Below the pieces are notes generated by a model. That model had not been told where the DNA came from and made no database searches. It saw only the letters and a list, made by a program, of their open reading frames with translations. The position numbers were made by a program, and so were the translations under genes. From Candidatus Gastranaerophilales bacterium (lineage in GTDB: Bacteria > Cyanobacteriota > Vampirovibrionia > Gastranaerophilales > Gastranaerophilaceae), in contig UNSK01000016.1 of assembly GCA_900552525.1 (NCBI GenBank), forward strand, positions 1-38,162: a stretch of DNA of 38,162 bases. Reading direction: 5' to 3'. Every line of letters starts with the position of its first letter. The stretch's first letter is position 1. This document shows positions 7,984 to 15,514 of this stretch, in pieces.

Positions 7984-8122
7984 TGACTGTGTTATAAATA
8001 AAGAAAACTGAATACGGGGAAACTACGGTGGAAATCCGTGACTGTGCCGCAGCTGTTAAAATAGTCAGAATGCCCGGGGGAACACGCCCTTTTAGCAACA
8101 CTTCGAGTCAAAGTTGTTGATA
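7984..8122 (+). promoter_or_regulatory. Cobalamin riboswitch
   Basis: The segment holds the conserved core of a cobalamin-binding leader: 'AAAACTGAATACGGGGAA' (8004-8021), then CGGTGGAAATCCG (8026-8038, a short hairpin), 'ACTGTGCCGCAGCTGT' (8041-8056), and a B12-box-like 'AGTCAGAATGCCCG' (8063-8076). The linker between the core and the B12 box is only about six bases, so the usual peripheral arm is missing, as in the compact variant forms. A further hairpin (CAACACTT with AAGTTGTTG, 8096-8119) fits the P13 arm. It lies upstream of the TTG at 8173 on the same strand. The call comes from pattern memory; a covariance-model search would settle it. Confidence 0.8.
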
Positions 8123-8130
8123 GTTTCCAA

Positions 8131-8164
8131 TGCTGCGGTAAAACAAGAATAGCAGCAAAGGAAA
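8131..8164 (+). promoter_or_regulatory. Hairpin next to the ribosome site of the 8173 gene
   Basis: TGCTGC (8131-8136) can pair with GCAGCA (8152-8157), which abuts the AAGGAAA ribosome site. This suits a translational expression platform in which cobalamin binding changes access to the site. No T-run follows, so transcription termination is less likely. Confidence 0.4.
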
Positions 8165-8172
8165 TATTTTTT

Positions 8173-8865
8173 TTGTCAACGAATGTTCAAAGCATAAGTA
8201 GTATAAAGTCTGGAACTTGCCCGCACGGAATGGCACCGGGCGCATGTCCGATTTGTTCCGGCATGGGCGGAGGGGGAAGCTCAAGAGTCGGCGAGCGTCC
8301 GCAAAAAGCCGGCGAGATGAGTTATCATCAATGCGCAATGATTGGTGCGATGATGCGCGCAAGAGAACAACGCATTGAAAACCACGAAAAAAATCTACTC
8401 CAACACGCTGAATATATCCTTAAATTCCAGCAAAATATGGAAAGTCTGGCGCAAAAAATGCTCGCTTTCTCAAACCGGATATCAAACACCTTTATTTTGA
8501 AACCTTTTGCGTATACAATAACTAATATCGTCGTAGGCGCAACTAAAAGTATAGCTGCTATACTAAATATAATTTCCACTATTACAGACAAACTAGCTCA
8601 AATCAAACAAAAACTAGTCGATATTCAAGACAAGCTTAATGCCATTTTCGGCGAAGCAAAGGCTTTTGTTGAAAAAAAAGTTTCAGAGCTTATTAGCAGC
8701 ATAAAATCAAAACTGGAAGGTTTATTTAAAATATTTAAAAGAAATAATACCAGAGATGATGATACCAAAATAGACGAAGATAAAAAAATCTTTAATCTAA
8801 AAACCATACTTCACAAAATTATGAGAAAGAAACAGGATGATACCGAAAATAAATCAGGATCTTGA
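8173..8865 (+). CDS. Cys/His/Met-rich protein under cobalamin riboswitch
   Basis: A 230-residue protein that I do not recognise. It starts at TTG with AAGGAAA nearby. Near the N-terminus (about 16-34) is 'CPHGMAPGACPICSGMGGG', a compact cluster of three Cys, one His and two Met in a Gly-rich stretch that looks able to bind metal or a cofactor. A second 'YHQCAMIGAMM' follows near 55-65. The rest is a long helical and amphipathic region (about 70-190) with a hydrophobic patch around 115-140 that could lie on a membrane, ending in a Lys/Asp-rich tail. It overlaps the next gene by 29 bases, so both are probably co-translated. The riboswitch suggests a role linked to corrinoids or cobalt; that is inference. 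Confidence 0.7.
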   Translation: MSTNVQSISSIKSGTCPHGMAPGACPICSGMGGGGSSRVGERPQKAGEMSYHQCAMIGAMMRAREQRIENHEKNLLQHAEYILKFQQNMESLAQKMLAFSNRISNTFILKPFAYTITNIVVGATKSIAAILNIISTITDKLAQIKQKLVDIQDKLNAIFGEAKAFVEKKVSELISSIKSKLEGLFKIFKRNNTRDDDTKIDEDKKIFNLKTILHKIMRKKQDDTENKSGS

Positions 8866-10333
8866 ATCGGCAAGACATCAAAAAAACATGACTGATACAC
8901 AAAAACGCAATGATACTTATATAAAGGAAGGTATCATTGTTAACTCCTATGTCAAAGATCCGTTATTAGAAGGCCCTAAAGCTTCTATATTAGATGAAAC
9001 CTGTGATACACTGGTAATCTCCAACAAAAATATTGATTTACCCCAAAGAGTATATGAAAAAGAAGCTAAAAAAACAAACCCGCTCCTGCCGCTATGCTGC
9101 GCTACAATTGGTGTTATGGGACTGCTTGGCGTTTTTACTGCTATGATGAAAAAATTCTCTAAAGGAAAGCTAGAATCTTCAAAAGAATATCTGCTGCCGG
9201 GAATTACCCGCAACCACTGTATAAATGATGAAATACACCAGAGTATTTTCAGTATGATACAATCCCCGAATCGAAAAACTATTCTAGCTTCATTAGGCGT
9301 AATTACACTCGGTTCTATGGCATTTATGGGAAAAATCTTTATTGACGGATTTAAAGAAGTTTGGGTAAAAAAACAGGAAGCTGACATACAGAAAAATCTG
9401 CAGGAAAATCTTATTGCCATAGAAACACAGTCATTTGCGGGAAAGATACAGATTATAAGAAGTATGCTTTCTTCTAAAGCAAAAATATTCTCAAATGAGC
9501 TTGCTTTTAGGGGGAAACGTAATGAAAATAATAAAATACAGACCGACAGTAAAGGTTTGCTGTTATTAGGCAGCCTAACCCTTTTGTCAATTCTCAGCTT
9601 AGGATACTACACAGCTAAGAATATTAGAAAAAGCGACGAGTTTATTACCAGAGGGCTTAAAAATACACGAAAAGGTCTGGATAATATTATTGAAGATTTT
9701 AATAACGGCAAATCCATTGGGAATATACAAGGGCATAACGGAGAAACTTTAAGCGGGAAAGACGCTTATAAACTTTTGATAGAGAATCTGCTAGAATCAG
9801 TATACGCAAAACCGGACGAAGTTAAAAGAACAGTAGAAAAACTAAACCTACCAGAGAAAGAAAAAGCAGAATATCTTAACCACCTTCTGGACACCATGAA
9901 TCAGGCTACAGAAAAGGTAAACCCAATGATGGGAGGAAGCGGACGAAACAAAATAACCTATTTCTCCCACGTCAATGATTATTTATCATTTTTCTACGAC
10001 TGGCTTATGAACCCTAAAAACCCGCAGTTTAAAAATCTTTTCTTCGGAATAGCTGGAGTTTCAGCCCTGGCATACGCTGGCAAGGCTGCTGCTGAAGCTG
10101 TTAAAGAAGTTCAGGTAAAAAAATATAACGCAGAAATTGAGCTTGACCTGCAAAACAGACTTGTATCTACTGAACTAAGGAACTTTAAGGCAAAAAAAGA
10201 ATCTGCTATAGAGCCGCTTTGTGATGAATTTTTTATTCAGAAAGAACAGGGAAAATCAAAAGAAGAGCTGAAAATTATTGCAGATAACATTCTTTTTGAA
10301 ATCAAAAACGGCCCTCCATTTGTTTATTCATAA
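8837..10333 (+). CDS. Internally duplicated membrane protein
   Basis: A 498-residue protein of unknown family with about four hydrophobic segments (near 80-103, 148-170, 237-258 and 398-418). The two halves resemble each other: 'KEVWVKKQEADIQKNLQ' after the second segment matches 'KEVQVKKYNAEIELDLQ' after the fourth, and each is preceded by a Pro/Asn-rich loop and a Gly/Ala-rich helix. This points to duplication of one unit of two membrane helices plus a charged helix. There are no ATP-binding or transporter signatures. It overlaps the Cys-rich gene upstream by 29 bases and so falls under the same cobalamin riboswitch. A membrane partner for that protein is the simplest reading, but unproven. 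Confidence 0.7.
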   Translation: MIPKINQDLESARHQKNMTDTQKRNDTYIKEGIIVNSYVKDPLLEGPKASILDETCDTLVISNKNIDLPQRVYEKEAKKTNPLLPLCCATIGVMGLLGVFTAMMKKFSKGKLESSKEYLLPGITRNHCINDEIHQSIFSMIQSPNRKTILASLGVITLGSMAFMGKIFIDGFKEVWVKKQEADIQKNLQENLIAIETQSFAGKIQIIRSMLSSKAKIFSNELAFRGKRNENNKIQTDSKGLLLLGSLTLLSILSLGYYTAKNIRKSDEFITRGLKNTRKGLDNIIEDFNNGKSIGNIQGHNGETLSGKDAYKLLIENLLESVYAKPDEVKRTVEKLNLPEKEKAEYLNHLLDTMNQATEKVNPMMGGSGRNKITYFSHVNDYLSFFYDWLMNPKNPQFKNLFFGIAGVSALAYAGKAAAEAVKEVQVKKYNAEIELDLQNRLVSTELRNFKAKKESAIEPLCDEFFIQKEQGKSKEELKIIADNILFEIKNGPPFVYS

Positions 10334-10393
10334 GACAATATTGTAAAGTTTTGTAACAATATGATATATTAGGTGTTATAAAAACTATATAAT

Positions 10394-10490
10394 GTGGAAT
10401 TAATAAAGTATAATCTCTTTTCTTTATTTTCTCCTCCACTCCTTTATCTAACGAGAGTTAATGCCGCAAAAGATTGCGGCTTTTTGTTTT
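10394..10490 (+). ncRNA. Candidate small RNA with anti-SD stretch
   Basis: TATAAT-like hexamers at 10388-10393 and 10409-10414 could start a transcript that ends at the intrinsic terminator 10463-10485. The transcript would carry an unpaired CTCCTCCACTCC (10431-10442), complementary to ribosome-binding sites, as in some regulatory RNAs. No good -35 match was found, and an untranslated leader of dapB is an alternative. Confidence 0.3.
10463..10485 (+). terminator. Rho-independent terminator
   Basis: GCCGCAA pairs with TTGCGGC around an AAGA loop and is followed by TTTTT. It separates the riboswitch-controlled pair from the dapB operon. Confidence 0.9.
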
Positions 10491-10526
10491 TCTTAACTTA
10501 ATATTTCAACTTTTGTATGTTTGTAT

Positions 10527-10532
10527 TATAAT
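10527..10532 (+). promoter_or_regulatory. Candidate -10 box of dapB operon
   Basis: A perfect TATAAT lies 25 bases before the dapB ATG and downstream of the terminator, which would give a leader of about 19 bases. The -35 region is weak. Confidence 0.4.
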
Positions 10533-10557
10533 CATTTTACTCGGAGGAGGATATCAT

Positions 10558-11304
10558 ATGATTAATATTGCTGTATGCGGTGCTAACGGCAAAATGGGAC
10601 AAGAGGTAATTAAAGCTGTTAACGAAGCTGAAGACATGGCTCTTGTTGCTAAAATAGATATAAAAGACGGAGAGTTTGCGACTATAAAAGATGCAGCAGC
10701 TTCTGTAAAAATTGATATACTTATCGACTTTACACAGCCTAAATCTATTTATGAAAACGCTCTTTATTGTTTGAATAACAATATAAATATTGTTATTGGA
10801 ACAACCGGTTTAAGCGATGAACAAATTGATGAACTAAAAATAATTTCGACACAAAATGGTTTGGGTTGCTTTATTGCACCGAATTTTTCTACTGGAGCTG
10901 TTTTAATGATGAAATTTGCACAAATGGCTTCAAAATATTTTAATAACGCTGAGATTATTGAACTTCATCATAATCAAAAAAAAGATGCTCCATCCGGAAC
11001 TGCTGTTAAAACGGCATTAATGATGGCTGGTGAAAATACCAATTTTATTACAGGAAACTGCCCTGAAGTAGAAACAATTGATGGTGCTAGAGGGGCAAAT
11101 TCTTATAATAACATTCATATTCATTCTGTTAGATTACCTGGATACATTGCTTCACAAGAAGTAATTTTTGGTGCAGGAGGACAGATTTTAACAATAAGAC
11201 ACGACTCTATGAACAGAGAATGCTATATGGATGGTGTATTGAGGGCTGTTAGATATGTAGATAAAAATCACAGTTTTGTTTACGGATTAGACAATATTTT
11301 ATAA
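10558..11304 (+). CDS. dapB: 4-hydroxy-tetrahydrodipicolinate reductase DapB
   Basis: Reduces 4-hydroxy-tetrahydrodipicolinate with NAD(P)H in the lysine and meso-diaminopimelate pathway. The product (248 residues) opens with a Rossmann loop 'VCGANGKMGQEV' at about 6-17, followed by 'DFTQP', 'GTTGLS', 'APNFSTGAVLM' and the substrate motif 'ELHHNQKKDAPSGTA', which holds the catalytic His pair and Lys. I choose ATG 10558, which has GGAGGAGG just upstream; a longer in-frame start inside the terminator is rejected. It is the first gene of a seven-gene operon; asd begins ten bases after its stop. Confidence 0.96.
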   Translation: MINIAVCGANGKMGQEVIKAVNEAEDMALVAKIDIKDGEFATIKDAAASVKIDILIDFTQPKSIYENALYCLNNNINIVIGTTGLSDEQIDELKIISTQNGLGCFIAPNFSTGAVLMMKFAQMASKYFNNAEIIELHHNQKKDAPSGTAVKTALMMAGENTNFITGNCPEVETIDGARGANSYNNIHIHSVRLPGYIASQEVIFGAGGQILTIRHDSMNRECYMDGVLRAVRYVDKNHSFVYGLDNIL

Positions 11305-11314
11305 AGGACAAAAG

Positions 11315-12328
11315 ATGAGAAAACCAAGAATAGCAATTTTAGGCGCAACCGGTGTTGTTGGAAGAGAAATTACAAAAATTACAGAAGAATTGAATGTTGA
11401 ATTTGAAAGCATTAGATTTCTTTCAAGTGCAAGAAGTGCTGGTTCAAAAATTACATTTAAGGGCAAAGAATACACAGTAGAAGAAGCTGTACCGGAAATT
11501 TTTGATAATATTGATATTGTTATGGCTTCTGCAGGCGGAAGCACAAGCCAAAAATTTGCTCCGGAAATTGTAAAACGCGGCGGCGTTATTATTGATAACT
11601 CATCTGCTTTCAGAATGGAAAAAGATGTTCCACTGGTTATTGCAGGCGTAAATGATGAGGACTTGAGAAAACATAAGGGCATTATTGCAAATCCTAACTG
11701 CTCAACTTCTCAATTAATGCTTGTATTAGAACCTTTGAAAAAATTTGACATTACAAGACTTATCGTTTCAACTTATCAGGCAGTTTCCGGTGCCGGACTT
11801 GCTGCTATAAATGAATTAAGGGATGATACAATTGCAAATCTTGAAGGTAAATCTTTTAAAAATAAATGTTTCAAAAAACCGATTTCTTTCAATGTTATCC
11901 CTCAAATAGATGTATTCTGTGAAAATGGATATACAAAAGAAGAAATGAAGGTTGTTAACGAAACAAGAAAAATTCTCCATCTTGATGAAGATGTGAAAAT
12001 ATCTTGTACAGCAGCCAGAGTTCCTGTATTCAACGGTCACTCTGAAGCAGTCGATATTGAATTCGGCAAAGAAATAACACCTGATGAAGTACGTTCTATC
12101 TTAGAAAATGCTTACGGAGTAAAAGTTATTGACAATCCGGAAAATTATGAATATCCTACGACAAGAGATGCCAGCGGAGTTAATCCTGTTTTTGTCGGAC
12201 GTATTAGAAAAAATCTAGCTTTTAATAATGGTATATCACTGTGGTGCGTTGCTGACAACATCAGAATTGGCGCAGCATTAAATACAGTGAGAATTTGCAA
12301 AAAAGTTATTGAAATGGGGTTATTCTAA
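11315..12328 (+). CDS. asd: Aspartate-semialdehyde dehydrogenase
   Basis: Makes aspartate semialdehyde from aspartyl phosphate with NADPH, upstream of lysine, diaminopimelate, threonine and methionine synthesis. Visible features are the N-terminal 'ILGATGVVGREI' nucleotide loop, 'SAGGSTSQKFAPE', and 'ANPNCSTSQ' with the catalytic Cys129. Later come 'YQAVSGAGLAA' and 'AARVPVFNGHSEAVDIEF', with the catalytic His. At 337 residues it is a normal full-length member. An AAAGGAC site precedes the ATG. Being next to dapB, it supplies the substrate of the same pathway. Its stop overlaps the next start by one base (TAATG). Confidence 0.96.
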   Translation: MRKPRIAILGATGVVGREITKITEELNVEFESIRFLSSARSAGSKITFKGKEYTVEEAVPEIFDNIDIVMASAGGSTSQKFAPEIVKRGGVIIDNSSAFRMEKDVPLVIAGVNDEDLRKHKGIIANPNCSTSQLMLVLEPLKKFDITRLIVSTYQAVSGAGLAAINELRDDTIANLEGKSFKNKCFKKPISFNVIPQIDVFCENGYTKEEMKVVNETRKILHLDEDVKISCTAARVPVFNGHSEAVDIEFGKEITPDEVRSILENAYGVKVIDNPENYEYPTTRDASGVNPVFVGRIRKNLAFNNGISLWCVADNIRIGAALNTVRICKKVIEMGLF

Positions 12329-12534
12329 TGAATGTAAACAAGATTGCCAGTAAAATTACAATAAGACCTACTAATAAAAAAATGAAACAAGCAAAGCAGT
12401 TCATAGAAAACAGCGGACTCCCTAAGGAAATGCCCGTTGAAAAAAAGATTTACTACAGGTCAGAGGCAGATTGCTTCGATAAAATAAAAGACAGCATACA
12501 AATATCAATTGAAAACATGAAGAGGAAGAGTTGA
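12328..12534 (+). CDS. Small basic protein of unknown function
   Basis: A 68-residue, Lys- and Ile-rich protein lying between asd and rfaE2 in the operon. Its ATG overlaps the asd stop by one base and its TGA is followed at once by the next start, so it is embedded in a translationally coupled run, which supports it as a real gene. There is no membrane segment, Cys pair or motif I recognise. The sequence 'FIENSGLPKEMPVEKKIYY' recalls no family. A regulatory or structural helper of the pathway is possible but only a guess. Confidence 0.65.
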   Translation: MNVNKIASKITIRPTNKKMKQAKQFIENSGLPKEMPVEKKIYYRSEADCFDKIKDSIQISIENMKRKS

Positions 12535-13002
12535 TTGGGTAAAGTTGTATCACAAGCAGAAATTATTAATATTGTAAGAAACGGTCAGGCAGAAGGGAAA
12601 ACTTATGCCGCAACAAACGGATGCTTTGACATACTGCATGTAGGTCATATTCGTTACCTGCAAAAAACAAAAGCTCTAGCAGATTTTTCAATTGTTATGC
12701 TTAATTCGGATAAGTCTGTAAAGCTTATAAAAGGAGATGATAGACCTATTAATTGTGAAGCAGACAGAGCTGAAATATTAACTTCTTTGAGCTGTGTCGA
12801 TTATGTGGTATTATTTGAAGAGAAATCTCCGTCAAAATTGCTAGAAGCAATTAAACCGGACATTTATACAAAAGGAGCTGATTACACACTGGAAACTCTT
12901 CCGGAAAGAGATGTTGTTATAAGAAACAACATAAAAGTAGAATTTATTGATTTTGTTGCTGGTAAATCTACTACAAATGTTATTAATAGGTGTTTAAAAT
13001 AA
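12535..13002 (+). CDS. rfaE2: Heptose-1-phosphate nucleotidyltransferase (RfaE2/HldE C-terminal type)
   Basis: A cytidylyltransferase-fold enzyme of 155 residues. It contains 'TNGCFDILHVGHIRYL', with the HxGH nucleotide-binding motif at 35-38, then 'LNSDKSVKLIKGDDRPIN', 'ADRAEIL.SL', and the terminal 'GKSTTNVI', all typical of RfaE domain II. That domain activates D-glycero-D-manno-heptose 1-phosphate with ATP to ADP-heptose for lipopolysaccharide cores. Here it is a stand-alone domain with no kinase part. A related sugar- or glycerol-phosphate substrate cannot be excluded. It starts with TTG, preceded by GAGGAAG, directly after the stop of the 68-residue gene. The position before lpxD fits an envelope role. 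Confidence 0.88.
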   Translation: MGKVVSQAEIINIVRNGQAEGKTYAATNGCFDILHVGHIRYLQKTKALADFSIVMLNSDKSVKLIKGDDRPINCEADRAEILTSLSCVDYVVLFEEKSPSKLLEAIKPDIYTKGADYTLETLPERDVVIRNNIKVEFIDFVAGKSTTNVINRCLK

Positions 13003-13018
13003 ATAAAAGGAGTGTATT

Positions 13019-14113
13019 ATGAAAACTTTTACATTGGAACAGATTGCACAAATTACAGGGGGAATGCTTTCTAAAGCGAAAGATGTTGCTATAACCAAAA
13101 TAGCTCCACCGCTTCTTGCAGATGAAAATACGCTTGCCCTTGCTCTAGGAGAAGATGAAATTAACAATTTATCAAAAACTAATGCTAAGGCAGCACTTGT
13201 TCCTTTGGGAGTTAATATAGACGGATTTTCTACTATTGAGGTGGAAAGACCTAGACTTGCAATGATGAAACTTATTACAATGTTCTATGAAGAACCTCAT
13301 GTAAATTCAGGAGTACACCCTACAGCAACGGTTCATCCATCTGCTAAACTGGGACAAAATGTTTCTCTAGGCCCTAATGTTGTTATTGGAGAAAATGCTC
13401 AAATTGGCGACAACACTAAAATTTTAGCTAACGGCTATATCGGCAACGGTGCAATAATTGGAAATGATTGTTTCTTCCACCCTGCTGTATGTATAGGTGA
13501 TAGAGTAAAAGTAGGTGATAAAGTTATTCTTCATCATGGCGTATCTCTCGGTGCAGACGGCTTCAGCTTTGTTACAGAAAATCCTAATAACATTGAACAA
13601 GCACGTAAAGATGGAGAAATAAAAGCAAACGATGTTGAACAAGTAATATTTAAAATACCTTCAATTGGGTCAGTTCAAATAGGTAATAACGTTGAAATAG
13701 GTGCAAATACCGCTATAGATAGAGGTACTATTGAAGATACAATTGTTGGTGATAATACCAAGATTGATGACCTTGTTATGATTGGCCACAATTGCCGCAT
13801 AGGTAAAGGCTGTATGATTGTTTCACAGGTTGGTATTGCCGGCAGCTGTGTAATCGGTGACAGAGTAGTTATAGCAGGTCAGGCAGGTCTTGCAGACCAC
13901 ATTTCAATCGGAGATGATACAATTATTGCAGCACAGGCCGGAGTTACTAAGAGTTTCCCTGCAAAATCAATCGTTGTTGGAGCTCCTGCTGTTCCTAGAA
14001 AAGAATTTATCAAGCAGCTCAAGATTATGAAAGATGCCGGCGATTTGATAGCAAAGTTCAAAAAATATGAACCGCTTTTGCGTTCTTTTGAAGAGGGGCA
14101 GACAGAAAACTAA
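13019..14113 (+). CDS. lpxD: UDP-3-O-acylglucosamine N-acyltransferase LpxD
   Basis: Transfers the second hydroxyacyl chain from acyl carrier protein to UDP-3-O-acyl-glucosamine in lipid A synthesis. The 364-residue protein has the N-terminal uridine-binding domain (about 1-100) and then a long left-handed parallel beta-helix of hexapeptide repeats ('IGENAQIGDNTKI', 'IGNNVEIGANTAIDRG' and so on). The catalytic-type His lies in 'DLVMIGHNCRIGKGC', and the end is a helical tail with 'KIMKDAGDLIAKFKKYE'. One segment around 180-205 is longer than in the Escherichia coli enzyme. A strong AAAGGAG site precedes the ATG. The TAATG overlap with lpxC shows coupling. Confidence 0.95.
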   Translation: MKTFTLEQIAQITGGMLSKAKDVAITKIAPPLLADENTLALALGEDEINNLSKTNAKAALVPLGVNIDGFSTIEVERPRLAMMKLITMFYEEPHVNSGVHPTATVHPSAKLGQNVSLGPNVVIGENAQIGDNTKILANGYIGNGAIIGNDCFFHPAVCIGDRVKVGDKVILHHGVSLGADGFSFVTENPNNIEQARKDGEIKANDVEQVIFKIPSIGSVQIGNNVEIGANTAIDRGTIEDTIVGDNTKIDDLVMIGHNCRIGKGCMIVSQVGIAGSCVIGDRVVIAGQAGLADHISIGDDTIIAAQAGVTKSFPAKSIVVGAPAVPRKEFIKQLKIMKDAGDLIAKFKKYEPLLRSFEEGQTEN

Positions 14114-14949
14114 TGGGTACTATAAAAACAGAAATAAAAACATCAGGAAAAGGTTTAATGAAAAATCGCGAATGCGAAGTTATAATTAAACCTTCAAGAG
14201 GTGGAAATATAAGAATTTTTTCAAAAGGTTCTGATGTTCCATTTAACGTATGTATTGAAAATTTATATTCAACCGATCATTGTGTAACTTTATGCAGTAA
14301 AGAACATAGAACACTTTTAGGTGATTATAAATACAAAGTTATGCTTTGTGAGCACTTTGTTGCAGCCTGCGCAATCTGCGGAATTGATTCAATTGATGTT
14401 TATCTTTCTGAAACTGAAATGCCTGCGTTCGACGGAAGTTCTAAAGTATGGGTAGAATTATTTAGAAATGCCGGAATCGAAGGCGTTAGCAATGATTTGT
14501 ATACAGTAAGCGAACCTGTGTACTACCTGAATGGCAAAACAAGTCTGGTAATTCTTCCCGATAAAGAGTTAAGAATTACTTATGCAGTAAACTATGATCA
14601 TCCTGATTTAAAAGAAACCTGGGTGACTATGGATAACAAAAATCTGGATGAAATTATAGAAGCACGAACCTTTGGCTTCTATAAGGATTTAAAAAAGTTC
14701 CAAATGCTGGGATTTGCTAAAGGGGTTACGATTGATAATACAGTTGGGCTGAAGGACGAAGGCTTTACGACAGAACTGCGCTCCGAAAAAGAACCGGTTA
14801 AGCATAAAATACTTGATTTAATTGGAGATTTATACCTTACAGGAGTTTCTCCCTTAAATATGAGAGCTCAAATTCTTGTAAAAGAAGCCGGTCATGCTGT
14901 TCACACAAAAGTTGCACAAATACTTAAAACTAAATTAGTTAAAATATAA
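14113..14949 (+). CDS. lpxC: UDP-3-O-acyl-N-acetylglucosamine deacetylase LpxC
   Basis: The zinc amidase that catalyses the committed step of lipid A synthesis. Zinc-site residues are visible: His81 in 'LCEHFVAA', and His231 and Asp235 in 'PVKHKILDLIGDLYL'. The C-terminal 'EAGHAVHTKVA' supplies the conserved general His (261 or 264). The substrate loop 'MPAFDGSSKVWVE' and 'EARTFGFYKDL' are also present. The length of 278 residues is on the short side of the family but no domain is missing. The order (heptose enzyme, lpxD, lpxC, fabZ) is the usual clustering except that lpxA does not follow. Confidence 0.94.
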   Translation: MGTIKTEIKTSGKGLMKNRECEVIIKPSRGGNIRIFSKGSDVPFNVCIENLYSTDHCVTLCSKEHRTLLGDYKYKVMLCEHFVAACAICGIDSIDVYLSETEMPAFDGSSKVWVELFRNAGIEGVSNDLYTVSEPVYYLNGKTSLVILPDKELRITYAVNYDHPDLKETWVTMDNKNLDEIIEARTFGFYKDLKKFQMLGFAKGVTIDNTVGLKDEGFTTELRSEKEPVKHKILDLIGDLYLTGVSPLNMRAQILVKEAGHAVHTKVAQILKTKLVKI

Positions 14950-14960
14950 AGGAGAGATTT

Positions 14961-15440
14961 ATGACAGAAGAATTAGGCGTAAAAATAGGTACAACAGAGG
15001 CTGGTGAAGATATTTTATCATTTGACGTAATGCAAATTATGGAAATGATTCCGCACAGATACCCGTTTTTATTAGTTGATAAAATTACTGAATGTGTACC
15101 GGGGAAATACGCAAAAGGTTACAAAAACCTGACTATGAATGAAGCATTTTTCCAGGGACATTTTCCTGGTAATCCTGTAATGCCTGGTGTTTTACAGCTT
15201 GAAGCTCTTGCACAATGCTCAGCACCTGTTTTAATGTGCCTTCCGCAATATAAAGGCAAACTGACTTTGTATGCAGGTGTTGATAATGTTAGATTTAAAA
15301 ATATTGTAAGACCTGGCGACAGATTTGAAATGCATATTGAACTAATCAAGGCAAAAGGTCCTATCTGCAAAAGCCACGGTGTAGGTTATGTGGACGGCAA
15401 GGTTTGTATCGAAGCTGATATGACAGTTGCTTTGAAATAG
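14961..15440 (+). CDS. fabZ: 3-hydroxyacyl-ACP dehydratase FabZ
   Basis: Dehydrates 3-hydroxyacyl-ACP in fatty-acid elongation and competes with LpxA/LpxD for the same acyl-ACP. The hot-dog-fold signature is clear: 'MIPHRYPFLLVDKI', then 'FQGHFPGNPVMPGVLQLEALAQ' in two parts, with catalytic His67 and Glu81. At 159 residues it is full length. A GGAGAG site lies before the ATG, 11 bases after lpxC. It is the last gene of the operon; a terminator follows directly. Placement beside lpxC is typical for Gram-negative bacteria and balances membrane lipid and lipid A supply. Confidence 0.96.
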   Translation: MTEELGVKIGTTEAGEDILSFDVMQIMEMIPHRYPFLLVDKITECVPGKYAKGYKNLTMNEAFFQGHFPGNPVMPGVLQLEALAQCSAPVLMCLPQYKGKLTLYAGVDNVRFKNIVRPGDRFEMHIELIKAKGPICKSHGVGYVDGKVCIEADMTVALK

Positions 15441-15450
15441 TTATCAAAAA

Positions 15451-15479
15451 AAAAACAGTCTGCGGACTGTTTTTTTTTT
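15451..15479 (+). terminator. Rho-independent terminator after fabZ
   Basis: ACAGTC and GACTGT close a TGCG loop, flanked by an A-run before and nine T after. The A-run on the left makes it potentially active in both directions. Confidence 0.9.
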
Positions 15480-15514
15480 GCGCAAAAATAATTTTTACAT
15501 GTTTTCATATACGT

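Noticed and set aside
7984..8122. Cobalamin riboswitch controlling the MATE gene
   Set aside because: The conserved core reads on the plus strand, while the MATE gene is on the minus strand and lies on the other side.
10474..10557. A 28-residue hydrophobic extension to DapB starting at 10474
   Set aside because: It begins inside the terminator hairpin, has no ribosome site, and the ATG at 10558 has GGAGGAGG and begins the Rossmann fold as usual.
13424..13642. Minus-strand ORF within lpxD
   Set aside because: It is a shadow of the hexapeptide-repeat coding sequence, without a ribosome site or protein-like composition.
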